Source: an uncultured Clostridium sp.
GTDB lineage: Bacteria > Bacillota > Clostridia > Lachnospirales > Lachnospiraceae
NCBI GenBank assembly: GCA_900543885.1
Contig: UQTA01000029.1
Location: forward strand, 1-37,768
Direction: 5' to 3'
DNA: 37,768 nt
The notes below the pieces were generated by a model that did no database searches, was not told the DNA's origin, and saw only the letters and a list, made by a program, of their open reading frames with translations. A program made the position numbers and the translations under genes. Shown here piece by piece: positions 1 through 7,051 of the stretch. The first letter of the stretch is position 1; every line of letters begins with the position of its first letter.

Positions 1-1269
1 ATTTCTCTGGCAGTCGTGCCTGTGATACGAAAAGAGGACTGTATTGGTGCATTTGCCATGCTTCAGAAATTTAATGAACAGGAATCACGACAGAATGCCC
101 TGCGAAGACAGCTGATGCAGAAAGGCCATTATGCCAGATATACATTTGATGATGTGATAGGAAATTCAGCAGCTATTACAGAAACCATAAACATATTGCG
201 GAAAATGGCAATGACAGACAGTCCGGTCCTTCTTATTGGAGAGACAGGTACGGGAAAAGAACTGATGGCCCATGCTCTGCATCAGGCTTCCAGACGGGCA
301 GAGGGACCGTTTATTGCCATTAATGTGGCTGCCATGCCGGAAAATCTTCTGGAAAGTGAGCTTTTTGGTTATGAAGAAGGAGCCTTTACAGGAGCGAAAA
401 AAGGCGGTCGCCCAGGACTTTTTGAATTTGCCCATCAGGGAACTTTGTTTTTAGATGAGGTGGAAGGAATGAGCCTCTCTATGCAGGTAAAGCTTCTGCG
501 TGTTCTTCAGGAGGGAGAGATCATGCGTGTGGGCGGCGGCAGCATTATCCGTGTGGATGTGCGTATTGTGGCAGCAACCAATGAATCCCTGGAAGAAAAG
601 ATACAGGAAGGAAGCTTCAGAAAAGATCTTTATTACCGTTTAAATGCCCTGACAGTGGAAATACCGCCTCTTAGAAAGAGAGAAGATGATATTTTCCTGC
701 TTCTTGATTTCTTTATGCGGAAAATAGGAGGAAATTTCACTTTATCTTCGGAGACAAAAGAATTTTTGCGCAGGCATCCGTGGCCGGGAAATATCCGGGA
801 ACTGCAAAATGCAGTGGAATATTTTAATTATCTGGCAAAAACGGTGATCGAGATCTCTGATCTGCCGCCCACTATGACCCGATTTGTAGAAGCGGGTCTG
901 GATGTTGTCGGAAAGCCGGCGGAAAGAGAATCCTTTGCAGAGAAGCCTTTTACAGCGAGATCTGCTGCAGAAAATACCCATAAAGACAGTTTTGAAGTAA
1001 ATGACAATACAGATGCCAGGGGAATTAATGCAGCAGCGGATAAAAAGCAGTTTGTCTTAAATCAGCTTGCACTTGCCTGGAGAGCAGGGGAAACAGCAGG
1101 AAGAGAGAAAATATTAGAGGCAGCGAAAAAGGATCACATCCCTATGACTCAGAAACAGGTGCGGGATTTGCTGGACGAGCTGGCAAAAGAAGGACTGATC
1201 CAGGTTGGAAGAGGAAGAGGCGGAAGCCGTATTACAGAAAAGGGGCTGCAAAAACTTATAAACAAATAG
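1..1269 (+). CDS. Sigma-54-dependent enhancer-binding regulator, 5' truncated by window
   Basis: The reading frame is open from base 1, so the N terminus lies outside the window; the first ~40 residues look like the end of a PAS-type sensor domain. The AAA+ sigma-54 interaction domain follows: Walker A GETGTGKE (~240-263), the diagnostic GAFTGA loop that contacts sigma-54 (~380-397), Walker B GTLFLDE and WPGNIREL near its end. Most family members end in a Fis-type HTH. This one has a ~60-residue acidic linker and a winged-helix-like C terminus (QKQVRDLLDELAKEGLIQVGR), which would be the DNA-binding part. A canonical -24/-12 promoter lies 240 bp downstream, before a cysteine catabolic operon, so it very probably activates that operon. 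Its position matches the CdsR/cysteine desulfidase arrangement known from Clostridioides difficile; the ligand is inferred to be cysteine or a related thiol. Confidence 0.9.
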   Translation: MSLAVVPVIRKEDCIGAFAMLQKFNEQESRQNALRRQLMQKGHYARYTFDDVIGNSAAITETINILRKMAMTDSPVLLIGETGTGKELMAHALHQASRRAEGPFIAINVAAMPENLLESELFGYEEGAFTGAKKGGRPGLFEFAHQGTLFLDEVEGMSLSMQVKLLRVLQEGEIMRVGGGSIIRVDVRIVAATNESLEEKIQEGSFRKDLYYRLNALTVEIPPLRKREDDIFLLLDFFMRKIGGNFTLSSETKEFLRRHPWPGNIRELQNAVEYFNYLAKTVIEISDLPPTMTRFVEAGLDVVGKPAERESFAEKPFTARSAAENTHKDSFEVNDNTDARGINAAADKKQFVLNQLALAWRAGETAGREKILEAAKKDHIPMTQKQVRDLLDELAKEGLIQVGRGRGGSRITEKGLQKLINK

Positions 1270-1510
1270 TCAGCACAAGGAAAATTTTTGATTCTAAATA
1301 AGGTGGTCAGAGAAACAGGCAAGGGATATTGGTTGAAAAAACCTAATAACCCATTAATAACTAATAAACCACTTAAAAACAACCGATTAACCAATTGAAA
1401 GCAGAAATAAGCTAACTAAATAATTACCAAATTTTTCCAAAAATTTTCAAAAACAGGCGAAAAAACATTATTTTTACAAAAAAACAATAAAAAATCCAAG
1501 AAAATAAAAG
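1270..1510. promoter_or_regulatory. AT-rich upstream region of sigma-54 promoter, possible activator sites
   Basis: There is no gene here. The stretch carries an inverted pair ATTGGTT (1328-1334) / AACCAAT (1389-1395) and several AACC-containing short repeats between 1340 and 1395, about 120-180 bp upstream of the -24 element. That is the usual distance for an enhancer site of a sigma-54 activator. The assignment is inference from position and weak symmetry only. Confidence 0.35.
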
Positions 1511-1528
1511 TTGGCACGTAACTTGCTT
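1511..1528 (+). promoter_or_regulatory. Sigma-54 (-24/-12) promoter
   Basis: TTGGCAC at 1511-1517 and TTGCTT at 1523-1528 match the sigma-54 consensus TGGCAC-N5-TTGC exactly, with the invariant GG (1513-1514) and GC (1525-1526) correctly spaced. Transcription is expected to start near 1537, about 40 nt before the patB-like start codon. The gene upstream is itself a sigma-54 activator, which supports the call. Confidence 0.93.
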
Positions 1529-1576
1529 TATATATAAGTATCAACCGGAAACGGGAAAGAAAGGATATAAACAGCA

Positions 1577-2752
1577 ATGAAGTACAACTTTGATGAAGTG
1601 ATCGACAGAAGTAATAACCGTTCTTCTAAGTATGATGAAAGAATTAAGAAGTTCGGAACCGAGGATGTGATCCCGTTATGGGTCGCAGATATGGATTTTA
1701 AGACTGCTCAGCCGATCATCGATGCATGCCGCAAAAAAGCAGAAGAAGGTATCTGGGGCTATACTTCCAGACCAGCCAGCTATTTTGAGGCAGTACAGGA
1801 ATGGGAAGAGAAGTATTATGGATGGAAGCCGGAAACTTCCCATATGAGCTGGTGCCTTGGTGTTGTTCAGACCATGGCAGCTCTGATGAAGATCTACACC
1901 ATGCCAGGAGATAAGATCCTGATCCAGACTCCTGTATATTCCGAATTTTACGATATTCCAGAGGCAATTGGCCGTGTAGTAGTAGAAAATCCTCTGGTAG
2001 AAGAAAATGGCAGCTGGCATGTAGATTATGAAGATTTTGAGCGTAAAGCAAAAAAATGTAAAGTATTCTTACTGTGCAACCCTCACAATCCACTGGGTCT
2101 TGTATGGGACAAAGAAGATCTGGAAAAGATGGCAAAGATCTGTATGGAGAATCATGTTATGCTTATCTCTGATGAGATCCATTCTGACCTGATCTTCCAT
2201 GGAAAGAAGCATACCAGAACTGCTACCATTTCCAAAGAGATCCATGATTACGTAGTAACCTGTGTTTCCGTAACAAAGACTTTTAACCTGGCAGGACTTC
2301 AGGCATCTACCACCATTTTCCCAAATCTGGAAATGAAGGCAGATTTTGACCGTTACTGGAGTGCAATGGATATCCACAGAAACAATGCCTTCAGCTCTGT
2401 TGCGATTGAGGCTGCTTACAGAGAAGGACGTGAGTGGTTAGATCAGTTACTTCCTTATCTGTCTGCTAACTTTGATTTTGTTAAGGAATACTGTGAGAAG
2501 AATATTCCTCAGATCAAGCCAAACATCCCGGATGCAACCTATCTTGTATGGTTAGATTGCCGCGAGCTGGGAATGAACAATGAAGAGTTAAGAAAATTCA
2601 TGATCGAAAAGGCTAAGATCGGATTAAATGAAGGATATACCTTTGGAAGAAGCCTGACAGGATTTATGCGTCTGAATGTAGCATGCCCACGCAGTGTACT
2701 GGAGAAAGCACTGGGACAGTTAAAGGATGCTGTAAACGCACTGAATAAATAG
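1577..2752 (+). CDS. patB: PatB/MalY-type PLP-dependent C-S beta-lyase
   Basis: A 391-residue fold-type I aminotransferase-like protein of the PatB/MalY (cystathionine beta-lyase) family, cytosolic. The N terminus FDEVIDRSNNRSSKYD and the PLWVADMDF segment are family hallmarks; NPHNPLG and SDEIHSDL are the cofactor-binding motifs, and K234 in SVTKTFNLAG is the Schiff-base lysine. Length equals that of E. coli MalY. Such enzymes cleave cysteine S-conjugates, cystathionine or cystine to thiol or sulfide, ammonia and pyruvate. AGAAAGGA precedes the start with suitable spacing. It is the first gene after the sigma-54 promoter and shares its operon with a symporter and a cysteine desulfidase, so the natural substrate is probably cysteine, cystine or a cysteine conjugate. 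An aminotransferase is the alternative, but the MalY-type N terminus argues against it. Confidence 0.9.
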   Translation: MKYNFDEVIDRSNNRSSKYDERIKKFGTEDVIPLWVADMDFKTAQPIIDACRKKAEEGIWGYTSRPASYFEAVQEWEEKYYGWKPETSHMSWCLGVVQTMAALMKIYTMPGDKILIQTPVYSEFYDIPEAIGRVVVENPLVEENGSWHVDYEDFERKAKKCKVFLLCNPHNPLGLVWDKEDLEKMAKICMENHVMLISDEIHSDLIFHGKKHTRTATISKEIHDYVVTCVSVTKTFNLAGLQASTTIFPNLEMKADFDRYWSAMDIHRNNAFSSVAIEAAYREGREWLDQLLPYLSANFDFVKEYCEKNIPQIKPNIPDATYLVWLDCRELGMNNEELRKFMIEKAKIGLNEGYTFGRSLTGFMRLNVACPRSVLEKALGQLKDAVNALNK

Positions 2753-2793
2753 TAAAACATTACGAATACGATAATTTAATTTTGGGGGAAATT

Positions 2794-4029
2794 ATGGACA
2801 AGAAGAAAATCTGGGAGAGTTACCGCTTCCCGCTGATCCTTTTAGGCGGTATTATTTTAGGAGCGATCATTGGAGCTGTTTTAGGAGAAAAAGCAACCAT
2901 ACTTGCACCTGTTGGTGATATATTTATCAACCTGTTATTTACAGTTGTTGTACCAATGGTTTTTGTTTCTATTGTAAATGCAGTAGGAAGTATGCTGAAT
3001 ATGAACCGTTTAGGAAAGATCCTTGGTTCTCTGATCAGTGTATTTATTGTAACCGGTCTGATCGCATCTGTTCTGGTACTGGTTGTTGTAAATGTATTCC
3101 CGCCTGCTGCTAATACTACCATTGAAATGGCAAGCAGTGAAATGGGTGAAATGTCAAGTGTAAGTGACATGATCGTAAATACATTAACTGTAAGTGATTT
3201 TAATGGCCTGATGAGCAGAAAGAACATGCTTCCTATCATCATTGCAGCTATTTTTACTGGTCTTGCAGTTGCTAAATGCGGCGGACAGGAAAGCCCATTT
3301 GGAAAGATGATGGCAAACTTAAATGATATCATCATGAAGATCGTTGATATGATCATGAAATTTGCTCCTATCGGTCTTGGCGCTTATTTCGCAAACCTGG
3401 TAGGTGAGTTCGGACCTCAGCTGATCGGTGACTACGGACGCTGCATGCTGATCTACTATCCAATGTGTATTTTATATGGGGTTGTATTCTTCCCGTTATA
3501 TGCGTACTTTGCAGGTGGAAAGCAGGGCGTAAAGGCCATGGCAAAGAATATTTTCAATCCGGCTATCACAGCATTTGCAACCCAGAGTTCCTGTGCAACG
3601 ATTCCTGTAAACCAGGAAGCCTGCGATAAGATGGGCGTACCTCATGATATCAGCAATATCGTTCTTCCAATGGGTGCTACCATGCACATGGATGGTTCTG
3701 TATTATCAGCTATTACAAAGATTGCTTTCCTGTACGGTGTATTTAATATGCCATTTACAGGTGCTGGTACTTATGCAATGTCCATTGCAGTTGCAGTATT
3801 AAGCGCATTCGTATTATCCGGAGCTCCAGGCGGCGGACTTGTTGGTGAAATGCTTATCGTCAGCCTGTTTGGATTCCCAGGAGAAGCATTCCCGCTGATC
3901 GCAACCATCGGATTCTTAGTAGACCCAATGGCTACCTGCTTAAATGCATCAGGTGACGCAGTTGCTTCTATGATGATCGCACGTCTGGTAGAAGGAAAAG
4001 ACTGGATCAGCAAAAAGATCAACGGATAA
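2794..4029 (+). CDS. Dicarboxylate/amino acid:cation symporter (DAACS), likely neutral amino acid or cysteine uptake
   Basis: A 411-residue membrane protein of the GltPh/SstT superfamily with repeated hydrophobic segments. Diagnostic motifs run in order: the serine-rich hairpin-1 tip ATQSSCATIPV, the cation-binding LPMGATMHMDGS (family NMDGT), GAPGGG in hairpin 2, and DPMATCLNASGDA in the last helix. The last corresponds to DRxRTxVNVxGD of glutamate carriers, but the arginine that binds the side-chain carboxylate is alanine here. This suggests a neutral substrate such as cysteine or serine rather than aspartate/glutamate. ATG 2794 is chosen because GGGGGAA lies 6 bases before it; the upstream in-frame TTG at 2782 has no ribosome binding site. 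It lies 41 nt after patB and presumably supplies substrate to the operon's lyases. Confidence 0.9.
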   Translation: MDKKKIWESYRFPLILLGGIILGAIIGAVLGEKATILAPVGDIFINLLFTVVVPMVFVSIVNAVGSMLNMNRLGKILGSLISVFIVTGLIASVLVLVVVNVFPPAANTTIEMASSEMGEMSSVSDMIVNTLTVSDFNGLMSRKNMLPIIIAAIFTGLAVAKCGGQESPFGKMMANLNDIIMKIVDMIMKFAPIGLGAYFANLVGEFGPQLIGDYGRCMLIYYPMCILYGVVFFPLYAYFAGGKQGVKAMAKNIFNPAITAFATQSSCATIPVNQEACDKMGVPHDISNIVLPMGATMHMDGSVLSAITKIAFLYGVFNMPFTGAGTYAMSIAVAVLSAFVLSGAPGGGLVGEMLIVSLFGFPGEAFPLIATIGFLVDPMATCLNASGDAVASMMIARLVEGKDWISKKING

Positions 4030-4107
4030 ATCAGAAACGTTCTCAATCAGCGGAAAGACAATATAGAGGCATATACAAAAGGCATATATGAAAAGGGAAA
4101 AATCACT

Positions 4108-4359
4108 ATGAAAGTAACAGTAATCGGAAGTCATCTTTGCCCTGATACTCTTTATGCGCTGCAGCAGCTTGTTCAGGCTGGCGCAGAAGTTGATTTTAAG
4201 GATATTTTATCCTGTCATGCAGATCTTAAGGCATATCTTACACTGCGTGACACCTCTGATCTGTACGCGCAGATCCGGGGAACAGAACGCCTTGGAATCC
4301 CATGCTTTGTAAAAGAAGATGGAACAAAGACCTTAGATCTGGCAGAAGTTTTAAAGTAA
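4108..4359 (+). CDS. Small glutaredoxin-like protein (CPDT motif)
   Basis: An 83-residue protein with a thioredoxin/glutaredoxin fold signature: beta strand MKVTVIGS, the active-site-like C11-P-D-T, and a GIPCF segment matching the cis-proline (V/I-P-x-F) of glutaredoxins. It has one cysteine in the active-site motif, as in monothiol glutaredoxins and the glutaredoxin-related proteins of Firmicutes, plus Cys residues at SCH and IPCF. A purine-rich AAAAGGGAAAAA precedes the start. It lies between the cysteine symporter and cysteine desulfidase genes, so a role in cystine reduction or in handling thiol/persulfide intermediates is plausible. That function is inference. Confidence 0.75.
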   Translation: MKVTVIGSHLCPDTLYALQQLVQAGAEVDFKDILSCHADLKAYLTLRDTSDLYAQIRGTERLGIPCFVKEDGTKTLDLAEVLK

Positions 4360-4378
4360 TTGGAATGAAGTAAGAAAA

Positions 4379-4397
4379 GGTTGCTGGTCATGCAACC
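4379..4397 (+). other. Intercistronic stem-loop upstream of internal terminator
   Basis: GGTTGC (4379-4384) and GCAACC (4392-4397) form a perfect 6-bp stem with a 7-nt loop, 20 nt after the glutaredoxin-like gene and 24 nt before a terminator-like hairpin. With that hairpin it could form an attenuation or mRNA-processing element. Confidence 0.5.
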
Positions 4398-4421
4398 CAT
4401 GAACAGTAACAAGCAAAGGGG

Positions 4422-4461
4422 GATGCTGTGAAATGAGAAAAACATTTTGCAGCATCTTTTT
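4422..4461 (+). terminator. Strong intrinsic terminator inside cysteine operon (attenuator candidate)
   Basis: GATGCTGTGAAATG (4422-4435) pairs with CATTTTGCAGCATC (4443-4456), giving 14 bp including two G-T pairs and a 7-nt A-rich loop, followed directly by TTTTT (4457-4461). It lies between the glutaredoxin-like gene and cyuA, 46 nt before the cyuA start codon, so it should reduce or regulate read-through into cyuA. No obvious promoter is visible between it and cyuA. Confidence 0.8.
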
Positions 4462-4507
4462 GGCAGATTCTAAGAGTCATAGTGACAAAAATGAGGAGAA
4501 AATAAAA

Positions 4508-5785
4508 ATGCATGTATTAACAGAACTGATAAAAAGTGATATGAAACCGGCACTTGGGGTTACAGAACCGGGAGCCATTGCATTTGCTGTATCCACTGCA
4601 AAAGCACATATGAAGGGCGATGTAAAGAAGGTTAATTTAAGATTAAACAGCGGCATGTATAAAAATGCGTTTACCTGCGGTATCCCCGGAACCAGCGAGG
4701 TGGGAAATTATTATGCAGCTGCGTTAGGCGCCATTGCCGCAGACCCGGAAAAAGGACTGGAATGTCTGGAAGGGATTGGCAAGACAGAGGAAGAGGCTGC
4801 AGGAAAAATGATCGAGGCAGGAATGATCACGGTTTCCATGAGCAGCATCACCAGCCGTATTTTCATTGAAGCTACAGTAACAGGTGCTGATTCGGAGGCA
4901 GTTGTTACCATTCAGGATGCCCATACCAATATTACAAAGATTACGGAAAATGGGGTTACGGTATTTGAAAAGGAAGTAAAAGCAGCAGAGGAAAGCAAAG
5001 AGGAAGTACCTCTTATCCACCAGTATACACTTGCGCAGATGGTGGAATATGTAAATACGGTTCCGGCAAAAGAACTGGAATTTATCAAAGACGCTTATAC
5101 TGTAAACTATGAACTGCTCCAGGAAGGATTAAAAAGCCCGAAGACTACTTACGGACCATATCTGTTAAAAAAGAACGGGGGCGTTCTGGTATCAGAAGAT
5201 GAGAGAAAGACTGCTTCTTTATTCTGCAATGGAGCTATTGAAGCCAGAGTGATCGGACTTTCCAAACCTGCAATGAGCATTACAGGTTCCGGCGCCCATG
5301 GAATTATCGCTACCATGCCATTGTATGCGGTGTATAAGATCAATCATTATACAGAGGAACAGCTCCTTCGTGCCACTGCCTTAAGTTATCTTGTTTGTAT
5401 GTACATTAAAGAATATTCAGGCAAGCTGTCTGCATTCTGCGGCTGTGCCATTGCTGCCGGAACGGGAATGGCCTGTGCTCTGGCATGGTTAAAAGGAGCC
5501 GGGGCAGAAACAATGGAAAAAGTCATCAACAACATGGCAAGCAGCATTACCGGTATGATCTGTGACGGCGGCAACCAGGGCTGTACCATGAAGGGGATCG
5601 TGGCAGTGGATGCTGCTTTTGATTCTGTAGAGCTTGCTATGGATGGCGTATATATTTACAATGCTCACGGCATCAACGGGGCAACACCAGAAGAGACCAT
5701 GCACAATATGGGACTGATCGCGTCACCTGGTATGACAGGAACAGAGAAGACCATTGTGGAAATCCTGGATCATAAGAATCAATAA
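4508..5785 (+). CDS. cyuA: L-cysteine desulfidase (CyuA/YhaM, UPF0597 family)
   Basis: A 425-residue cytosolic protein of the CyuA/YhaM/CdsB family, related to the serine dehydratase alpha domain. It would convert L-cysteine to pyruvate, ammonia and sulfide using an oxygen-sensitive [4Fe-4S] cluster. Family motifs seen: MKPALGVTEPGAIAFA near the N terminus, LRLNSGMYKNA, SGAHGI, and C-terminal cysteines C311/C313 and C352/C359 (ICDGGNQGC), which probably include cluster ligands. The E. coli protein is ~436 residues. ATG 4508 is preferred: GAGGAG lies 9 nt upstream, and residues encoded further upstream lie in the terminator hairpin. It is the last gene of the sigma-54 operon, paralleling C. 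difficile cdsB under a sigma-54 activator. Confidence 0.92.
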   Translation: MHVLTELIKSDMKPALGVTEPGAIAFAVSTAKAHMKGDVKKVNLRLNSGMYKNAFTCGIPGTSEVGNYYAAALGAIAADPEKGLECLEGIGKTEEEAAGKMIEAGMITVSMSSITSRIFIEATVTGADSEAVVTIQDAHTNITKITENGVTVFEKEVKAAEESKEEVPLIHQYTLAQMVEYVNTVPAKELEFIKDAYTVNYELLQEGLKSPKTTYGPYLLKKNGGVLVSEDERKTASLFCNGAIEARVIGLSKPAMSITGSGAHGIIATMPLYAVYKINHYTEEQLLRATALSYLVCMYIKEYSGKLSAFCGCAIAAGTGMACALAWLKGAGAETMEKVINNMASSITGMICDGGNQGCTMKGIVAVDAAFDSVELAMDGVYIYNAHGINGATPEETMHNMGLIASPGMTGTEKTIVEILDHKNQ

Positions 5786-5882
5786 AACCTGTTTACGAGA
5801 TGCAAATGATAATTGTAGAAAACCTATACAATACATAAATAATTCCAGAAATTAAGACTTTTCAAAAAATTTAAAAATACTG

Positions 5883-5911
5883 TTGACAAATGATATATCT
5901 TACGTTATAAT
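5883..5911 (+). promoter_or_regulatory. Sigma-70-type promoter of tRNA-Leu
   Basis: TTGACA (5883-5888) and TATAAT (5906-5911), both consensus, are separated by 17 bp and lie 36 nt before the mature tRNA-Leu 5' end. Confidence 0.92.
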
Positions 5912-5947
5912 CATCTATGTTGCTTGAGAGAACAGCAACGCAGAGAT

Positions 5948-6031
5948 GCAGAAGTGGCGGAATTGGCAGACGCGCACGGTTCAGGTCCGTGTGGTAGTAA
6001 TACCTTGAGGGTTCGACTCCCTTCTTCTGCA
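5948..6031 (+). tRNA. tRNA-Leu (anticodon CAG)
   Basis: The 84-nt class II tRNA has acceptor arms GCAGAAG (5948-5954) and CTTCTGC (6024-6030) with discriminator A. The anticodon stem CACGG/CCGTG encloses TTCAGGT, so the anticodon CAG at 5982-5984 reads CUG codons. A long variable arm and a T-arm with GGTTCGACTCC complete it. CCA is not encoded. It has its own consensus promoter and terminator and forms a single-gene transcription unit. Confidence 0.97.
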
Positions 6032-6048
6032 GGAGATGAGCAGGAGGT

Positions 6049-6072
6049 CAGGAAACTGGCTTCCTGTTTTTT
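6049..6072 (+). terminator. Intrinsic terminator of tRNA-Leu
   Basis: CAGGAA (6049-6054) and TTCCTG (6061-6066) form a short stem followed by six T residues, 18 nt after the tRNA. Confidence 0.85.
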
Positions 6073-6110
6073 ACTTTCCGGATATTTTGAAGAAGATATG
6101 TGGAAAACTA

Positions 6111-6261
6111 GTTACAGTTCAGCCTTGCATCTTCTTGCCCGCTTACAGCGGACAAGAAGCTTTGGGCGTCCACCTTATGAAGATTTAGCGCCAAAAGCAC
6201 TTATGAAAACAAGTTTTCAACATACTTTTGACCCTAAATCTTCGCAAGGCTGAACTGTGAC
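6111..6261. repeat. Palindromic mobile repeat (MITE-like), family A, copy 1
   Basis: A 151-bp element bounded by inverted ends GTTACAGTTCAGCCTTGC and GCAAGGCTGAACTGTGAC. One end carries an internal hairpin arm (CTTCTTGCCCGC / GCGGACAAGAAG). A near-complete copy in opposite orientation lies at 16982-17133, and decayed ends lie at 25744 and 26411. The short direct repeat GAAAACTA / GAAACTA flanks this copy, like a target duplication. The reading frame across it is an artefact: the frame across the other copy gives a related peptide only because the repeat itself is conserved. It is non-autonomous, with no transposase in the window. It sits directly between the tRNA terminator and sufC, so it must be transcribed through or contribute to the sufC promoter region. 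Confidence 0.85.
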
Positions 6262-6299
6262 GAAACTATTATGAGAGAAAGAAAGGTGGGGTACAGCAG

Positions 6300-7049
6300 A
6301 TGCTGGAACTGAAACATCTCTCCTTTGAAGTAAATGATGACAAGGGAGAAAAAGGAATCATAAAAGATATCAGCATGAAAGTAGATGATGGTAAATTTGT
6401 AGTCATCACAGGACCAAACGGAGGTGGAAAATCCACCACTGCAAAGCTGATCATGGGAATTGAACATCCAACTGGCGGCCAGATCTTCTTTGACGGGGAA
6501 GATATTACGGATAAGAACATTACAGAAAGAGCCAGAATGGGTATCAGCTTTGCATTTCAGCAGCCGGTACGGTTCAAAGGGGTTCAGGTATTAGACCTTC
6601 TGCGTCTGGCTTCAGGAAAGAAGCTGTCAGCGGCAGAAGCCTGTCAGTATTTATCTGAGGTAGGTCTTTGCGCCAAAGATTATATTAACCGTGAGATCAA
6701 TGCCAGTCTTTCCGGCGGCGAGTTAAAGAGGATCGAGATCGCTACAGTGATTGCCAGAAATGCAAAACTTTCTGTTTTTGACGAACCGGAAGCTGGAATT
6801 GACCTTTGGAGTTTCCAGAACCTGATCCAGGTATTTGAACGTATGAGAAAGAATAATAATGGTTCTATCCTCATTATTTCTCATCAGGAGCGTATATTAA
6901 ATATTGCAGATGAGATCATTGTCATTGCAGATGGTAAGATCGTAAACCAGGGAACCAGAGAAGAGATCATGCCAAAGATCATGGGAACCGCAGCAGCAGT
7001 GGATGTCTGTTCCGGTTTTCCAGGCAATGATGGAAAGGAGGAGCAGTAA
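6300..7049 (+). CDS. sufC: Fe-S cluster assembly ATPase SufC
   Basis: A 249-residue soluble ABC-type ATPase that powers the SufBC(D) scaffold complex. Seen: Walker A GPNGGGKST, Q-loop region FAFQQPVRFKG, signature LSGGELKR, Walker B LSVFDEPEAGIDLW and the H-loop ISHQER. The spacing and the DEPEAGID variant are typical of SufC rather than transporter ATPases. AGGTGGGG lies 8 nt before the start. The gene is followed after 2 nt by a SufB-like scaffold gene with its ribosome binding site inside the sufC end, so the two are co-translated. No sufS or sufU is next to them. Confidence 0.95.
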   Translation: MLELKHLSFEVNDDKGEKGIIKDISMKVDDGKFVVITGPNGGGKSTTAKLIMGIEHPTGGQIFFDGEDITDKNITERARMGISFAFQQPVRFKGVQVLDLLRLASGKKLSAAEACQYLSEVGLCAKDYINREINASLSGGELKRIEIATVIARNAKLSVFDEPEAGIDLWSFQNLIQVFERMRKNNNGSILIISHQERILNIADEIIVIADGKIVNQGTREEIMPKIMGTAAAVDVCSGFPGNDGKEEQ

Positions 7050-7051
7050 GT

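Noticed and set aside
3949..4134. Several 60-180 codon minus-strand frames opposite the cysteine operon genes
   Set aside because: All lie antisense to clearly conserved genes and have no ribosome binding sites or recognisable domains.
4433..4507. N-terminal extension of cyuA from ATG 4433
   Set aside because: The extension lies in the terminator hairpin and lacks family likeness; ATG 4508 has a good ribosome binding site and gives the usual length.
5924..6253. 109-codon open frame across tRNA-Leu and repeat A
   Set aside because: It runs through the tRNA gene, its terminator and the palindromic repeat; its likeness to the frame at 16991-17212 comes only from the repeat itself.
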